NCBI GenBank assembly: GCA_003554375.1
Contig: PWGF01000504.1
Location: 1-20,553 of the forward strand
Direction: 5' to 3'
From: Spirochaetaceae bacterium
Lineage (GTDB): Bacteria; Spirochaetota; Spirochaetia; DSM-27196; SKKC01
Length of the DNA: 20,553 bases
The position numbers were made by a program, and so were the translations under genes. Shown here piece after piece: positions 6,015 through 13,769 of this stretch. Position 1 is the first letter of the stretch. Each line of letters opens with the position of its first letter. A model generated the notes under the pieces. The model had not been told where the DNA came from. It was given only the letters and a program-made list of their open reading frames with translations, and ran no database searches.

Positions 6015-7982
6015 TTACAAAAGGTTGGTCGGATCGATGTCCACCTCGCGGAATACACCCGCCGGGACACTCTGTTCGGCAAACGCAGCCCTCACCGCAC
6101 GGTGGCACCGGCCGAAGCGTAGCGCGCGAATGAGCACGTGCCTGCGATGGTTCCGCGACACCGTCTCCAGCGGACATTCAACCGGTCCCAGGATCTCGCC
6201 CTCCGTACTCGTTATACGCGGCGCAACCCGCGAAGCGAAATCCTGGGCCGCACGCCATGCCCGCTCTCCGCTTCGGCTTCGGAACACCAAGCGTATGAGT
6301 CGAGCGAACGGAGGAAATCGAAGCTCCTCCCTGACGGCAAGCTCTTCTTCGTACCAGCTCTCGGGCTCACCGTCCGCTGCTTTCCTGACTGCACCGTGGC
6401 CGGGGTGGAACGTCTGCACGACCACGGTTCCATCAGGAGCAAACCTGCCCGCCCTTCCCGACACCTGCACAATGAGCGAAAAAGTTCGCTCCGCGGCGCG
6501 GAAGTCGGGCATCGCCAATCCAGTATCCGCGAGGACAATTCCGACCACTTTGACGCCGGGGAAGTTGAGACCTTTCGCCACCATCTGCGTGCCCAACAGG
6601 ATATCGATTTGCCCATCCCGGAACGAATCGAGTGCCTCTTCCAGAACCCCGCGTTTTCGAACCGTATCGGTGTCGATTCGCGCGACACGGTAGGTCGGAA
6701 AGCGTTTAGCGACCTCCTCTTGAACCTGCTCCGTTCCAAAGCCGCCTGCCCCGATGTCCAGACTACCGCACTCCGGACACGAATCCGCCGGTTGTCTGCG
6801 GTACCCACAGTAATGGCAAACCAGCTGCCGGCGTTTCTTGTGATAGGTCAGACCGACCGAACAGTTTCGACAGGTAAAGCGGAAACCGCAACTTCGGCAA
6901 AAGAGCACATGCGAAAAACCGCGCCGATTGAGAAATAGGATACTCTGACGCCCCTCTCGCTTGGCCTGTTCCAGCTCCTCGACGAGCTTGCCGGACAGGA
7001 CCCCGCGCTCGTTCCGCATATCCACCACCGAGGTGGTAGGAGGACGGCCGCCTGCCTGCCGCTCGCTGAGCCGTAGCTCCGTCAGACGACCCGCGCGCAT
7101 CTCCCGGAAAGCCTCTACCGACGGAGTGGCGCTTCCGAGCACGAGCCGAGCTTCGCCCTGGGCGCACCGGCGCATGGCCACCTGCCGCGCGTGATAGCGG
7201 GGCGCGGCTCCTGACTTGTAGGTTGCCTCGTGCTCCTCGTCGACCACAATGAGGCCCAGCTCCGGCAGAGGAGCGAACACGGCGCTTCGAGCGCCCACTA
7301 CGAACATCGCAGCCCCAGATCGGATGCGTCGCCACTCGGTGAGGCGCCGGCTGGGGGTAAGCCGTGAGTGAAGTACAGCTGCTCGGTCTCCGAAGCGCGC
7401 TCGCACTGTCCGCTCCATCTGGCGAGTGAGCGCGATCTCCGGCACCAGGTAGATCACCCCGCGCCCTTCGGCGATCGTAGCCTCGGCGACCCGCAGAAAG
7501 ACCTCGGTCTTTCCGCTTCCGGTGATTCCGTACACATAGTAGCTCCCACCCCGAGCGCTCATGACCCGATCAATCGCCTTTCTCTGCTCAGTGGAAAGGG
7601 TGTGCGGCTGCTCGTGGCCTGCCAACTCCTGGGATGCAAGCCCCCCCAGCTCGCTCTCCCGGCGACCGCTCGGCACCATCGCGGCAAGCGCCTCGCCGAG
7701 CGTACACACGTACATACCGGCCACCCATTCGGCTATTTCCAGATATGTGGAATCGAAGAGGGGGTCCGCATCCACCACGCGGGTCAACGGCCTGAGCTCA
7801 AGCCGCGGCGGAGGCTCGGCGTCCGAGTCTACGACGAATCCGGCGAGACTACGCTTGCCGACCGGCGCAACGACCCGTACGCCGAGCTCCAGCCGTCCGA
7901 TGGACGAAGTGATATCCTCGGGCACCGTATACGTGAACGGGGTCTTGACCGGAATGTTGAACGCAACGTTAACGTACTGCAT
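6015..7982 (-). CDS. priA: Primosomal protein N' (replication restart helicase PriA)
   Basis: 655 residues, shorter than the roughly 730 of E. coli PriA. It is a 3'-to-5' superfamily-2 DNA helicase that recognises stalled forks and reloads the replisome. Visible parts: the N-terminal 3'-DNA-binding region beginning YVNVAFNIPVKTPFTY; Walker A GITGSGKT (152-159); Walker B DEEH (248-251); VLGSATPS near 281; eight cysteines in a zinc-binding insert (362, 365, 371, 374, 389, 392, 402, 405); and helicase motif GTQMVAKGLNFPGV after it. AGAGGTG directly before the ATG supports the start. It lies 62 bp after the uracil-DNA glycosylase gene and probably ends the long folP-led transcript, since def has its own promoter. 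Confidence 0.97.
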   Translation of the reverse strand: MQYVNVAFNIPVKTPFTYTVPEDITSSIGRLELGVRVVAPVGKRSLAGFVVDSDAEPPPRLELRPLTRVVDADPLFDSTYLEIAEWVAGMYVCTLGEALAAMVPSGRRESELGGLASQELAGHEQPHTLSTEQRKAIDRVMSARGGSYYVYGITGSGKTEVFLRVAEATIAEGRGVIYLVPEIALTRQMERTVRARFGDRAAVLHSRLTPSRRLTEWRRIRSGAAMFVVGARSAVFAPLPELGLIVVDEEHEATYKSGAAPRYHARQVAMRRCAQGEARLVLGSATPSVEAFREMRAGRLTELRLSERQAGGRPPTTSVVDMRNERGVLSGKLVEELEQAKREGRQSILFLNRRGFSHVLFCRSCGFRFTCRNCSVGLTYHKKRRQLVCHYCGYRRQPADSCPECGSLDIGAGGFGTEQVQEEVAKRFPTYRVARIDTDTVRKRGVLEEALDSFRDGQIDILLGTQMVAKGLNFPGVKVVGIVLADTGLAMPDFRAAERTFSLIVQVSGRAGRFAPDGTVVVQTFHPGHGAVRKAADGEPESWYEEELAVREELRFPPFARLIRLVFRSRSGERAWRAAQDFASRVAPRITSTEGEILGPVECPLETVSRNHRRHVLIRALRFGRCHRAVRAAFAEQSVPAGVFREVDIDPTNLL

Positions 7983-8044
7983 CGCACCTCTGCCAGATCA
8001 TGGTTGACAATAGCGGAAAGGCGCCGGAAAGGAGCCGTTTCGCA

Positions 8045-8863
8045 TCACCCGCTTTCCGGGAAGAGAGCGCGTAGCCTCTTGAGATCTTCCCACACAGGCC
8101 GTTTCAGTCCCGGATCGCGGAGCACGGCACTGGGATGAAAAGTAGCAACCACGGGGATCGCCTGGTAGTCCCAGACTCTCCCGCGCAGATCGCGCATTGA
8201 TTGATTCGGCATTCCACCGGCAACGATCCGTCCGCTTATCCGGCCGACGGTCAAGATCGTCCGGGGACGAATGATCCGTATCTGACGCTCCAGATACGGA
8301 AAGCAGGCGGCTCGCTCCTGGGGATAGGGATCTCGGTTTCCGGGAGGCCGACACTTCACGATATTGGCGATATACGCGTTAGTCTTCCGAGAAAGGCCGA
8401 TCGCATCGAGCCATTTGTCCAAATAACGCCCCGCTGCACCCACAAACGGTTCTCCCTGCCTGTCCTCTTCGCCGCCCGGCCCTTCGCCGATCACCAGCAC
8501 TAGAGGATCCAACGCACCAACTCCCGGAACCGCCTGAGTTCTTCCAGTGTGTAGCGCGCATCGTGTACAGCCTTGGACTTCCGCTTCTAGTTGCGCCAGA
8601 AGCGCGGCACGCTCCTCCCTGGGCAATTCGGCGGCGGACTCTGCAGCAGAGGGTCCCTCCGGAGCTGAACGCCGGCCGTGCCGCTCCCCCGCAGCAAGCT
8701 CTTCGGAGGCGGATTCGCCGACCGCAGGCTCCTCGAGCGCAGACTCCCTGCCCGCAGGGTGCTCGACCGCAGGGGCCTGGCCGTCCGCACCGGAGACAGC
8801 GAAGCCGTCGGTGATGTAGTCGGCAAGGAGATCCAGCAGTCTGTGGTATCCTGATCGATGCAC
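8045..8863 (-). CDS. Uracil-DNA glycosylase, family 4 (4Fe-4S type)
   Basis: 272 residues from GTG. It removes uracil from DNA to start base-excision repair. The catalytic domain (about 95-270) shows GEGPG (126-130) with EPFVGAAG, the second motif HPSA (243-246), and four cysteines placed as 4Fe-4S ligands (99, 102, 171, 187; CTRC and KCRPPGNRDP contexts). Before it lies an unusual Ala/Glu/Gly-rich linker (about 25-85) containing near-repeats such as PAGRESALEE and PAVGESASEE, and before that a short helical N-terminus. The frame is open further upstream, but that stretch overlaps truA and reads as nonsense. GGAGG at 8870-8874 is 6 bases before GTG 8863, which fixes the start. The usual length is about 200-220 residues, so the linker makes it long. 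It is 55 bp after truA and 62 bp before priA. Confidence 0.93.
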   Translation of the reverse strand: MHRSGYHRLLDLLADYITDGFAVSGADGQAPAVEHPAGRESALEEPAVGESASEELAAGERHGRRSAPEGPSAAESAAELPREERAALLAQLEAEVQGCTRCALHTGRTQAVPGVGALDPLVLVIGEGPGGEEDRQGEPFVGAAGRYLDKWLDAIGLSRKTNAYIANIVKCRPPGNRDPYPQERAACFPYLERQIRIIRPRTILTVGRISGRIVAGGMPNQSMRDLRGRVWDYQAIPVVATFHPSAVLRDPGLKRPVWEDLKRLRALFPESG

Positions 8864-8918
8864 GACAATCCTCCAACACCCATTTGTGCCCGGGCCGAGC
8901 CACTCCCAGGTGGAGCAC

Positions 8919-9710
8919 TCACCGATGCGCCGCGGGCCCCAAGTGAGCCGGCTCGTAGCGAACATGCTGGAAAACCAGCCCATGTGCTCGAGCCGTCGCC
9001 CCCATGTTGCTCCGGTCTCCGGCACGCATGAGCCGGCGAAGCTCGTGCTCGTCCGCGCCGGCGCTCTCAAGCTCCAAGAGCGCGCCCACGATGCACCGAA
9101 CCATTCTCCACAGGAAGCTGTCCGCCGCAACCTCATACACAAGAAACGGTCCTTCGGGGAAGAAGGCCGATCGTCGAATAATCCGAACCTTGCTCTTGCT
9201 TGGTTCTCCAGCCGAGGCGAAGGCTGAGAAGTCGTGCTCGCCCACAAGCTCGGCAGCAAGCCGATTGAGGCTTCGGATGCTCGGTTGACGTCTCAGCCGA
9301 AGCGCGTACCGTTGGAAAAGGGGGTGCCGAGTCGGAGAAGTATAGATGTAGTACCGGTACGTACGCTCAACCGCACTGAAGCGCGCGTGGAATCGAGGAC
9401 CGACTTCATCGCTCGCGAGAACACTGATATCCCGTGGAATACGTGTATTGAGGGCGTAACAGAAGCGGCCCCCTGGTAGCGTCCTGTGGTGAGTTCTGAA
9501 GCTCACAGTCTGCGCGCGCGCGTGCACGCCGGCGTCCGTTCGTCCCGCAGCCGAAATCCGCACCGGCTCATCCAACAGCTTCCGTAGCCCTTCCTCGAGC
9601 TCTCCCTGTACCGTGCGCCCCGCCGCCTGCACCTGAAACCCGTTGAAGTCGGTACCGTCGTATGCAACGACCAACCGTATGTTTCGGGAAATGGGACCGA
9701 CATCGCTCAC
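8919..9710 (-). CDS. truA: tRNA pseudouridine(38-40) synthase TruA
   Basis: 263 residues, normal length. It converts uridines 38-40 in the anticodon arm of many tRNAs to pseudouridine. The catalytic motif GRTDAGVHA is at 56-64 with Asp59 as nucleophile; AYDGTDFNGFQ near 16 and FLWRMVR near 208 are also family hallmarks. The start is GTG at 9710, 2 bases after the TAG of the DUF2225 gene, so translation is probably coupled. An ATG at 9703 is out of frame. Confidence 0.96.
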   Translation of the reverse strand: MSDVGPISRNIRLVVAYDGTDFNGFQVQAAGRTVQGELEEGLRKLLDEPVRISAAGRTDAGVHARAQTVSFRTHHRTLPGGRFCYALNTRIPRDISVLASDEVGPRFHARFSAVERTYRYYIYTSPTRHPLFQRYALRLRRQPSIRSLNRLAAELVGEHDFSAFASAGEPSKSKVRIIRRSAFFPEGPFLVYEVAADSFLWRMVRCIVGALLELESAGADEHELRRLMRAGDRSNMGATARAHGLVFQHVRYEPAHLGPAAHR

Positions 9711-9712
9711 GA

Positions 9713-10561
9713 CTACGTCTTCTCCGGCGCTAACCCGAGTTCGTCGGCAATATGCTCGTAGACATAGCGTGCATTATCGAGTATAGCACGGGGCTTGTTC
9801 TTCGAAGCCTTTCCCATTCCGAACAGCTTGCCTACTCCAACTTTGGCGTGCTCCAGGCGTGCCTTCCGTCCGTCGGCGTCACTGGTAGGCCCGTACCAAT
9901 ACTCCAGATAGGCCGCCAGATACACGACCCCGTCATACCCGTAGTTCTTGTCCGTGTCCGGCCCCAAATGAGCCACGCCCCCCATGGTTTCCTGCCCCTC
10001 CTGCTCTCGACTGAGCGCTTCGGTGTAGAAGAACCGAGCCTTGGCATAGAGAACTCGAGCGAGGTAATCCCAGTTTTCGTGTGGTTCCTTTTCGTGAAGG
10101 TCCGAGGCCAGCCAGGCTGCGCGAAGCGAGCAAATTCCCTGCTTGACCGTGGGAGCGAATTCCAACGGGAAGTAGTCATACGAGTGTACCGCCAGAACGT
10201 AGGAAGCACACCCCTCCCGAAGCCCCCGTACCGTAGTGAAATCCGGCTCGCCAAAGAGCGGACGAACGCTCTCGATTCGACGTTCGGAATCGTGTCGAGC
10301 CACACCAAGCTTCTCGGGCGGAAGCTCTTGGAAGTCCGCCGGGAAAGCCGAATAGTAGCATCCCGGACAAGCAGTAACCGGATAGATAACCGGATGGACC
10401 TCACCGTACTTCTCGGAGGGAATGTACGTGCGTCTGAGCTCTCTGGTAAGCTCACCCGCATTGAGCCGTCCGCGACCGGTTCGAAGCTCTTCCCTGTGGA
10501 ATGTCCGCTCACATACCGGACAGCGGGTAGCTTGCTTGGAGAAAAAGCTGACTGAACCCAT
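9713..10561 (-). CDS. DUF2225 family protein with two CxxC pairs
   Basis: 282 residues. Two cysteine pairs, CPVC (14-17) and CPGC (65-68), probably bind one zinc. The rest is helical and rich in Tyr and Leu, resembling the DUF2225 family found in spirochaetes and Firmicutes, whose function is not known to me. No signal peptide or membrane segment is visible, so it is probably cytoplasmic. It begins 2 bases after the acpS stop and ends 2 bases before truA, deep inside the folP-cdaA-ybbR-acpS transcript. No reaction can be assigned. Confidence 0.88.
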   Translation of the reverse strand: MGSVSFFSKQATRCPVCERTFHREELRTGRGRLNAGELTRELRRTYIPSEKYGEVHPVIYPVTACPGCYYSAFPADFQELPPEKLGVARHDSERRIESVRPLFGEPDFTTVRGLREGCASYVLAVHSYDYFPLEFAPTVKQGICSLRAAWLASDLHEKEPHENWDYLARVLYAKARFFYTEALSREQEGQETMGGVAHLGPDTDKNYGYDGVVYLAAYLEYWYGPTSDADGRKARLEHAKVGVGKLFGMGKASKNKPRAILDNARYVYEHIADELGLAPEKT

Positions 10562-10563
10562 GG

Positions 10564-10947
10564 CTAGTGCAAATCGCTCCCTTCGATCACAACTACCGCC
10601 ACTGCGTTGTCACGCTCGTGGGCCAAGCTCAAGAATACGCGGCTGCCGCCCAACCGTTCAAGCGCCTTTCGGGCATCCCCATGGAGCACTACCTCCGGCT
10701 TCCCGTTGCCGTCGTTTGCCACCTGAACGTCACGCAACGAGAAGCCGGCGATGCCGGTTCCGAGCGCTTTCCCATACGCCTCCTTCGCGGCGAAGCGCGC
10801 CGCCAGGCTAAAAAGCCGGCCGTCGCCTCGCGCAAAAACGTCTGCAATCTCCTGATCGTGGAAAAACCGCTCAAGAATCGCTCGATTCGATAGCCAGAGT
10901 TCCAGTCGGCCTGAACGGACGATATCGATACCGATTCCGCGTATCAA
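10564..10947 (-). CDS. acpS: Holo-[acyl-carrier-protein] synthase
   Basis: 127 residues. It transfers 4'-phosphopantetheine from coenzyme A to the carrier protein of fatty-acid synthesis. GIGIDIV at the N-terminus (Asp8, Mg2+ ligand) and RFAAKEAYGKALG (Glu56, Mg2+ ligand) are the family motifs, and the C-terminus has SLAHERDNAVAVV, close to the usual SHE motif. The start is TTG 10947, which overlaps the ybbR stop as TTGA. AGGAG lies only 2 bases before it, so the next codon ATA (10944) might be considered, but TTG is the conventional reading. It is coupled to ybbR upstream and to the DUF2225 gene downstream. Confidence 0.95.
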   Translation of the reverse strand: MIRGIGIDIVRSGRLELWLSNRAILERFFHDQEIADVFARGDGRLFSLAARFAAKEAYGKALGTGIAGFSLRDVQVANDGNGKPEVVLHGDARKALERLGGSRVFLSLAHERDNAVAVVVIEGSDLH

Positions 10948-12014
10948 CTCTCCTGATCCTCCCCGATCTGCTCGTCGCCCTCAAGCCCGTCCGGCTCGGG
11001 ATCGTCCGGCTCGGGATCGTCGCCCCCCGGCTCGTCCGGCGGCAATGGGGCGGGCAGCACATCTACGACGGTCTCGGTGGGCTCATACTCGACCACGGTG
11101 ATGCCCTCGGGTCCCTCAAGAGATACAGGAACGGGATAGTTCGCCGGTTCGTCCGGTTCGTCCAGCGCGGCCGTCAAATCGACCTCGGGCATTTGAGGCT
11201 CCAAACGGAAATCCTGAGCGCTCAACTCCTCCAGTACTCGGAGCGGACCACGAACCCGCGCACTTCCTTCTTCAACCTCGTAGATCAACTGCACTCCTTC
11301 AGGCGCTTCCGGAACCCCCAACTGTATGCCCACAAAGGTCGTTTCGGCCATGACCGGTTCGACGGTTGCTGTGAACCGCACTGATTCGATTCCACGAAAC
11401 TCGATCAGATCGGTTGGCCGCCGGAGCGAGATTTCCGCCGTGAAGCTTTCAGCGCGTCCGTCTAAATCTATCGGTTCGGTCGCAACCAGCTCTCTCCCCT
11501 CAACCAGACTGCGCGGCCCGGACACCTGCACGGATTCGGGGCTCAAGAAGAACTCCGCCAAATGGTAGCCTCGCTCCGGAGCCCCGACGATAACCGGCTC
11601 CACTTGCACTTCGCGGGTTACGACCTCTTCCAGACGAGTCGTCACCTCGGCCGGCTCGGTACGGATCTCAAGTGGGTGTAACTCCGCCGCTCGGCCGTAT
11701 CGCTCAACACGAATTGGCTCCACGTATGTCCCCGGTTCGGTATAGCCGGTGAAATCCGCCACGACCCGGATATCCTCACCTGATATGCGCTCTACGTCGT
11801 CCGGACCGCCGCGGACTACGACGCGGACAGGCTCAGTACGCGGGGTTGCCGACGCAAGCCGATCGTCCGTTCGCAGCTCGAGATCGATCGTGAAAACCAC
11901 CTCCTCGACAGTCGCTATTCCGTGAAACACGAATAGGAGAATTGCCGCCGCCAGCGCGAGTACTTTGGCGGGCCAGTTTTCTACGGCCCGTTCTACGATC
12001 CGCTTAATCCTCAA
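10944..12014 (-). CDS. ybbR: YbbR/CdaR-like membrane protein, likely regulator of CdaA
   Basis: 356 residues from TTG. One membrane helix near the N-terminus (after WPAKVLALAAAILLFVFHG) is followed by three YbbR repeats of about 80-90 residues facing outward (segments start near VVFTIDLEL, REVQVEPVIVG and AETTFVGIQLG). The protein ends in an acidic, proline-rich tail with repeated DPEPD. In Firmicutes the YbbR protein CdaR binds and modulates the c-di-AMP synthase CdaA; the adjacency to cdaA here suggests the same role. A longer frame opens with GTG 12047, but no Shine-Dalgarno precedes it, while GGGGGAGGAGG (12024-12034) lies 9 bases before TTG 12014, so I chose TTG. The gene overlaps cdaA by 11 bases and acpS by 3-4. 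Confidence 0.9.
   Translation of the reverse strand: MRIKRIVERAVENWPAKVLALAAAILLFVFHGIATVEEVVFTIDLELRTDDRLASATPRTEPVRVVVRGGPDDVERISGEDIRVVADFTGYTEPGTYVEPIRVERYGRAAELHPLEIRTEPAEVTTRLEEVVTREVQVEPVIVGAPERGYHLAEFFLSPESVQVSGPRSLVEGRELVATEPIDLDGRAESFTAEISLRRPTDLIEFRGIESVRFTATVEPVMAETTFVGIQLGVPEAPEGVQLIYEVEEGSARVRGPLRVLEELSAQDFRLEPQMPEVDLTAALDEPDEPANYPVPVSLEGPEGITVVEYEPTETVVDVLPAPLPPDEPGGDDPEPDDPEPDGLEGDEQIGEDQES
10991..11020. repeat. 15-bp perfect tandem duplication in the ybbR acidic tail
   Basis: Two consecutive copies of CCGGCTCGGGATCGT (10991-11005 and 11006-11020). On the minus strand they encode the repeated DPEPD units of the YbbR tail. Being in frame (15 bp) it only lengthens the tail; copy number could vary by slippage. 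Confidence 0.85.
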
Positions 12015-12774
12015 TGGCAGTGACCTCCTCCCCCGGCGCCTCGTCACGAAGGTTCAGAAGCTCCTTGAGCTTCTCGCGGATCTCGTCGACCTCGAGGTCA
12101 TAATGGAGACTGGTATCGTACGCCAAAGAGAGCGCCCCCGTCTCCTCGCTGAGTCCCAACGCTGCGCGGTGACGCGTTCCGAAGCTACGCCGTACGTCAA
12201 GCTGCTCCGACAACGGGAGGAAGCATCCCGCGGCTATAACGCGGTCGTCGGCTATGACAATGGCACCATCGTGAAGAGGAGTTTCGTGGCCAAATATCGT
12301 GACGATGAGTGCCGAGCTGAGGTTGGCATCCAGACGCGTTCCCGTCTCGATTATACTCTTCTGCCCCACCTGCCGAGCGAACACCATAAGCGCCCCGCGC
12401 TTCCGAATGCTCAGAATCTCGGCGGCGCTCACCACCGCCTCGAGCTGCAACGGCCGTGCGGCAGGCGTAGCCCGGAACAGCTGCCCCTGACCGATCCTTG
12501 TGAAAATCTTCCGCAGCTCCGGCTGAAACACAATTGCAAGCCCGATGACTAGTCCCGGAGCCAGAAGGTTGATAAGCCACAGAACGGTCTCCAAGTTGAG
12601 AAACACCGCAAGCGCATACAGAATCAGGAGGGCCAAGGCCCCTTTGACAAGCTGTATAGCGCGGGTCTGAATGAGTATTTGATAGACTTTGTATATAAGA
12701 AACGAGAGAACAAGAATGTCCAGAAGCGGGAGAATAATCTGCTGTGCTACCCACGCGTCGGTAATCAGACTCAC
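12004..12774 (-). CDS. cdaA: Diadenylate cyclase CdaA (c-di-AMP synthase)
   Basis: 256 residues. It condenses two ATP into the second messenger c-di-AMP, which controls potassium and osmolyte balance in many bacteria. Three hydrophobic helices occupy about 10-85, followed by a DAC/DisA_N domain. The two catalytic motifs are present: PLHDGA (DGA at 169-171) and GTRHRAA (RHR at 201-203). The start is GTG 12774 with AGGA 8 bases upstream, inside the folP stop region; folP ends only 5 bases before. ybbR follows with an 11-base overlap, the standard cdaA-cdaR pairing. In other bacteria glmM often follows this pair; here acpS does. Confidence 0.96.
   Translation of the reverse strand: MSLITDAWVAQQIILPLLDILVLSFLIYKVYQILIQTRAIQLVKGALALLILYALAVFLNLETVLWLINLLAPGLVIGLAIVFQPELRKIFTRIGQGQLFRATPAARPLQLEAVVSAAEILSIRKRGALMVFARQVGQKSIIETGTRLDANLSSALIVTIFGHETPLHDGAIVIADDRVIAAGCFLPLSEQLDVRRSFGTRHRAALGLSEETGALSLAYDTSLHYDLEVDEIREKLKELLNLRDEAPGEEVTAIED
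12024..12034 (-). promoter_or_regulatory. Strong Shine-Dalgarno inside cdaA that sets the ybbR start
   Basis: GGGGGAGGAGG is an extended match to the 16S anti-SD. It lies in the last codons of cdaA, 9 bases before TTG 12014. It supports the shorter ybbR product. Confidence 0.75.
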
Positions 12775-12779
12775 CCCGG

Positions 12780-13769
12780 CTATCCTGCCTCTTCCTCTCC
12801 TTTGCCGTCCTCTGCCGCTCCGCCTTTCGCACCCCGAACGCTCGGCGGCACCTCGGGAGCCTGGGAGCTCCCATAGATAGCTTCCATCATGCGGATCATC
12901 TGAACGGTCTCTCGTACATCATGAACGCGCAGCAAATCTGCACCGCCCAGCAATGCTACTGCATTAGCGACTACTGAACCGATAAGCCGCTGGTCCACAT
13001 CCAGCCGGTTCTCAGGCGGTGGATCCTCCAATGGAGAACTCTCCCGCTCCTCACTCCCTTGCCGCGGGCTAAGGACCATTCCGATGAAGCTCTTCCGCGA
13101 CAGTCCCACGAGTACCGGGTATCCCAAGGTTTCGAAACGCCTCAAATGCCGCAACAGCTCCAGGTTATGCCGCTTTCGCTTGCCGAATCCGATTCCCGGA
13201 TCGATTACAATTCGTTCCGGCCGCACCCCCGCCTCCCGCGCACTGGTCACCCGAGCCCTCAGCCACTCGAGTATCTCAGCGGGCGCATCCCGATAGGCAG
13301 GGTTCCGCTGCATGTCCCGGGGCGTCCCTTGCATGTGCATAAGCACCACAGCCGCACCGTGTTCCACGCACACCGCAGCCATCTCGGGGTCATCCCGCAG
13401 CGCGCTGACGTCGTTGACCATGACTGCTCCGGCCTCAAGCGCCTGCTCGGCGACGGCCGCCTTTCGCGTATCTATGGATACCGGCATACCCACCTCATCG
13501 ACGAGGGCACGGACGACATCTCGAGTACGCCGAATCTCCTCCGCCGCGGAAACCGGATCGCTCCCGGGACGGGTGGATTCTCCCCCCACATCCAGCATCA
13601 CAGCTCCCTCGTCAGCCATCGCACGCCCCTGCGCTACAGCCTCTGCGATTCCATTGGAGCGACTGCCCGGATAGAAGCTGTCCGGAGTCGCATTGATAAT
13701 GCCGACAACCGCCGGACCGTGTGTAGAATCGATTGTGCGACCGTCGCGGAATGTGAGTTGGGCCGCCAC
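12780..13769 (-). CDS. folP: Dihydropteroate synthase
   Basis: 329 residues from GTG. It joins 4-aminobenzoate and 6-hydroxymethyl-dihydropterin diphosphate to make dihydropteroate for folate; it is the sulfonamide target. Motifs in order: GIINATPDSF (23-32), DVGGESTRPGS (60-70), SIDTRK (98-103), VNDVSALRDD near 118, LMHMQGTPRDMQ near 143, IDPGIGFGK (189-197), GLSRKSFIG (222-230), GSVVANA and VHDV near 282. Between SRKSFIG and RLIGS lies an acidic insert of about 30 residues, and a Gly/Glu-rich tail follows 300, so it is longer than the usual 270-290. The frame opens at 13916, but GGGAG (13777-13781) is 7 bases before GTG 13769 and the family start falls there; ATG 13787 is the alternative. 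It leads the tightly packed operon folP-cdaA-ybbR-acpS. Confidence 0.95.
   Translation of the reverse strand: MAAQLTFRDGRTIDSTHGPAVVGIINATPDSFYPGSRSNGIAEAVAQGRAMADEGAVMLDVGGESTRPGSDPVSAAEEIRRTRDVVRALVDEVGMPVSIDTRKAAVAEQALEAGAVMVNDVSALRDDPEMAAVCVEHGAAVVLMHMQGTPRDMQRNPAYRDAPAEILEWLRARVTSAREAGVRPERIVIDPGIGFGKRKRHNLELLRHLRRFETLGYPVLVGLSRKSFIGMVLSPRQGSEERESSPLEDPPPENRLDVDQRLIGSVVANAVALLGGADLLRVHDVRETVQMIRMMEAIYGSSQAPEVPPSVRGAKGGAAEDGKGEEEAG

Noticed and set aside
8864..9259. N-terminal extension of the family-4 uracil-DNA glycosylase across truA
   Set aside because: The extra residues come from the wrong frame of truA and match nothing; GGAGG 6 bases before GTG 8863 sets the start.
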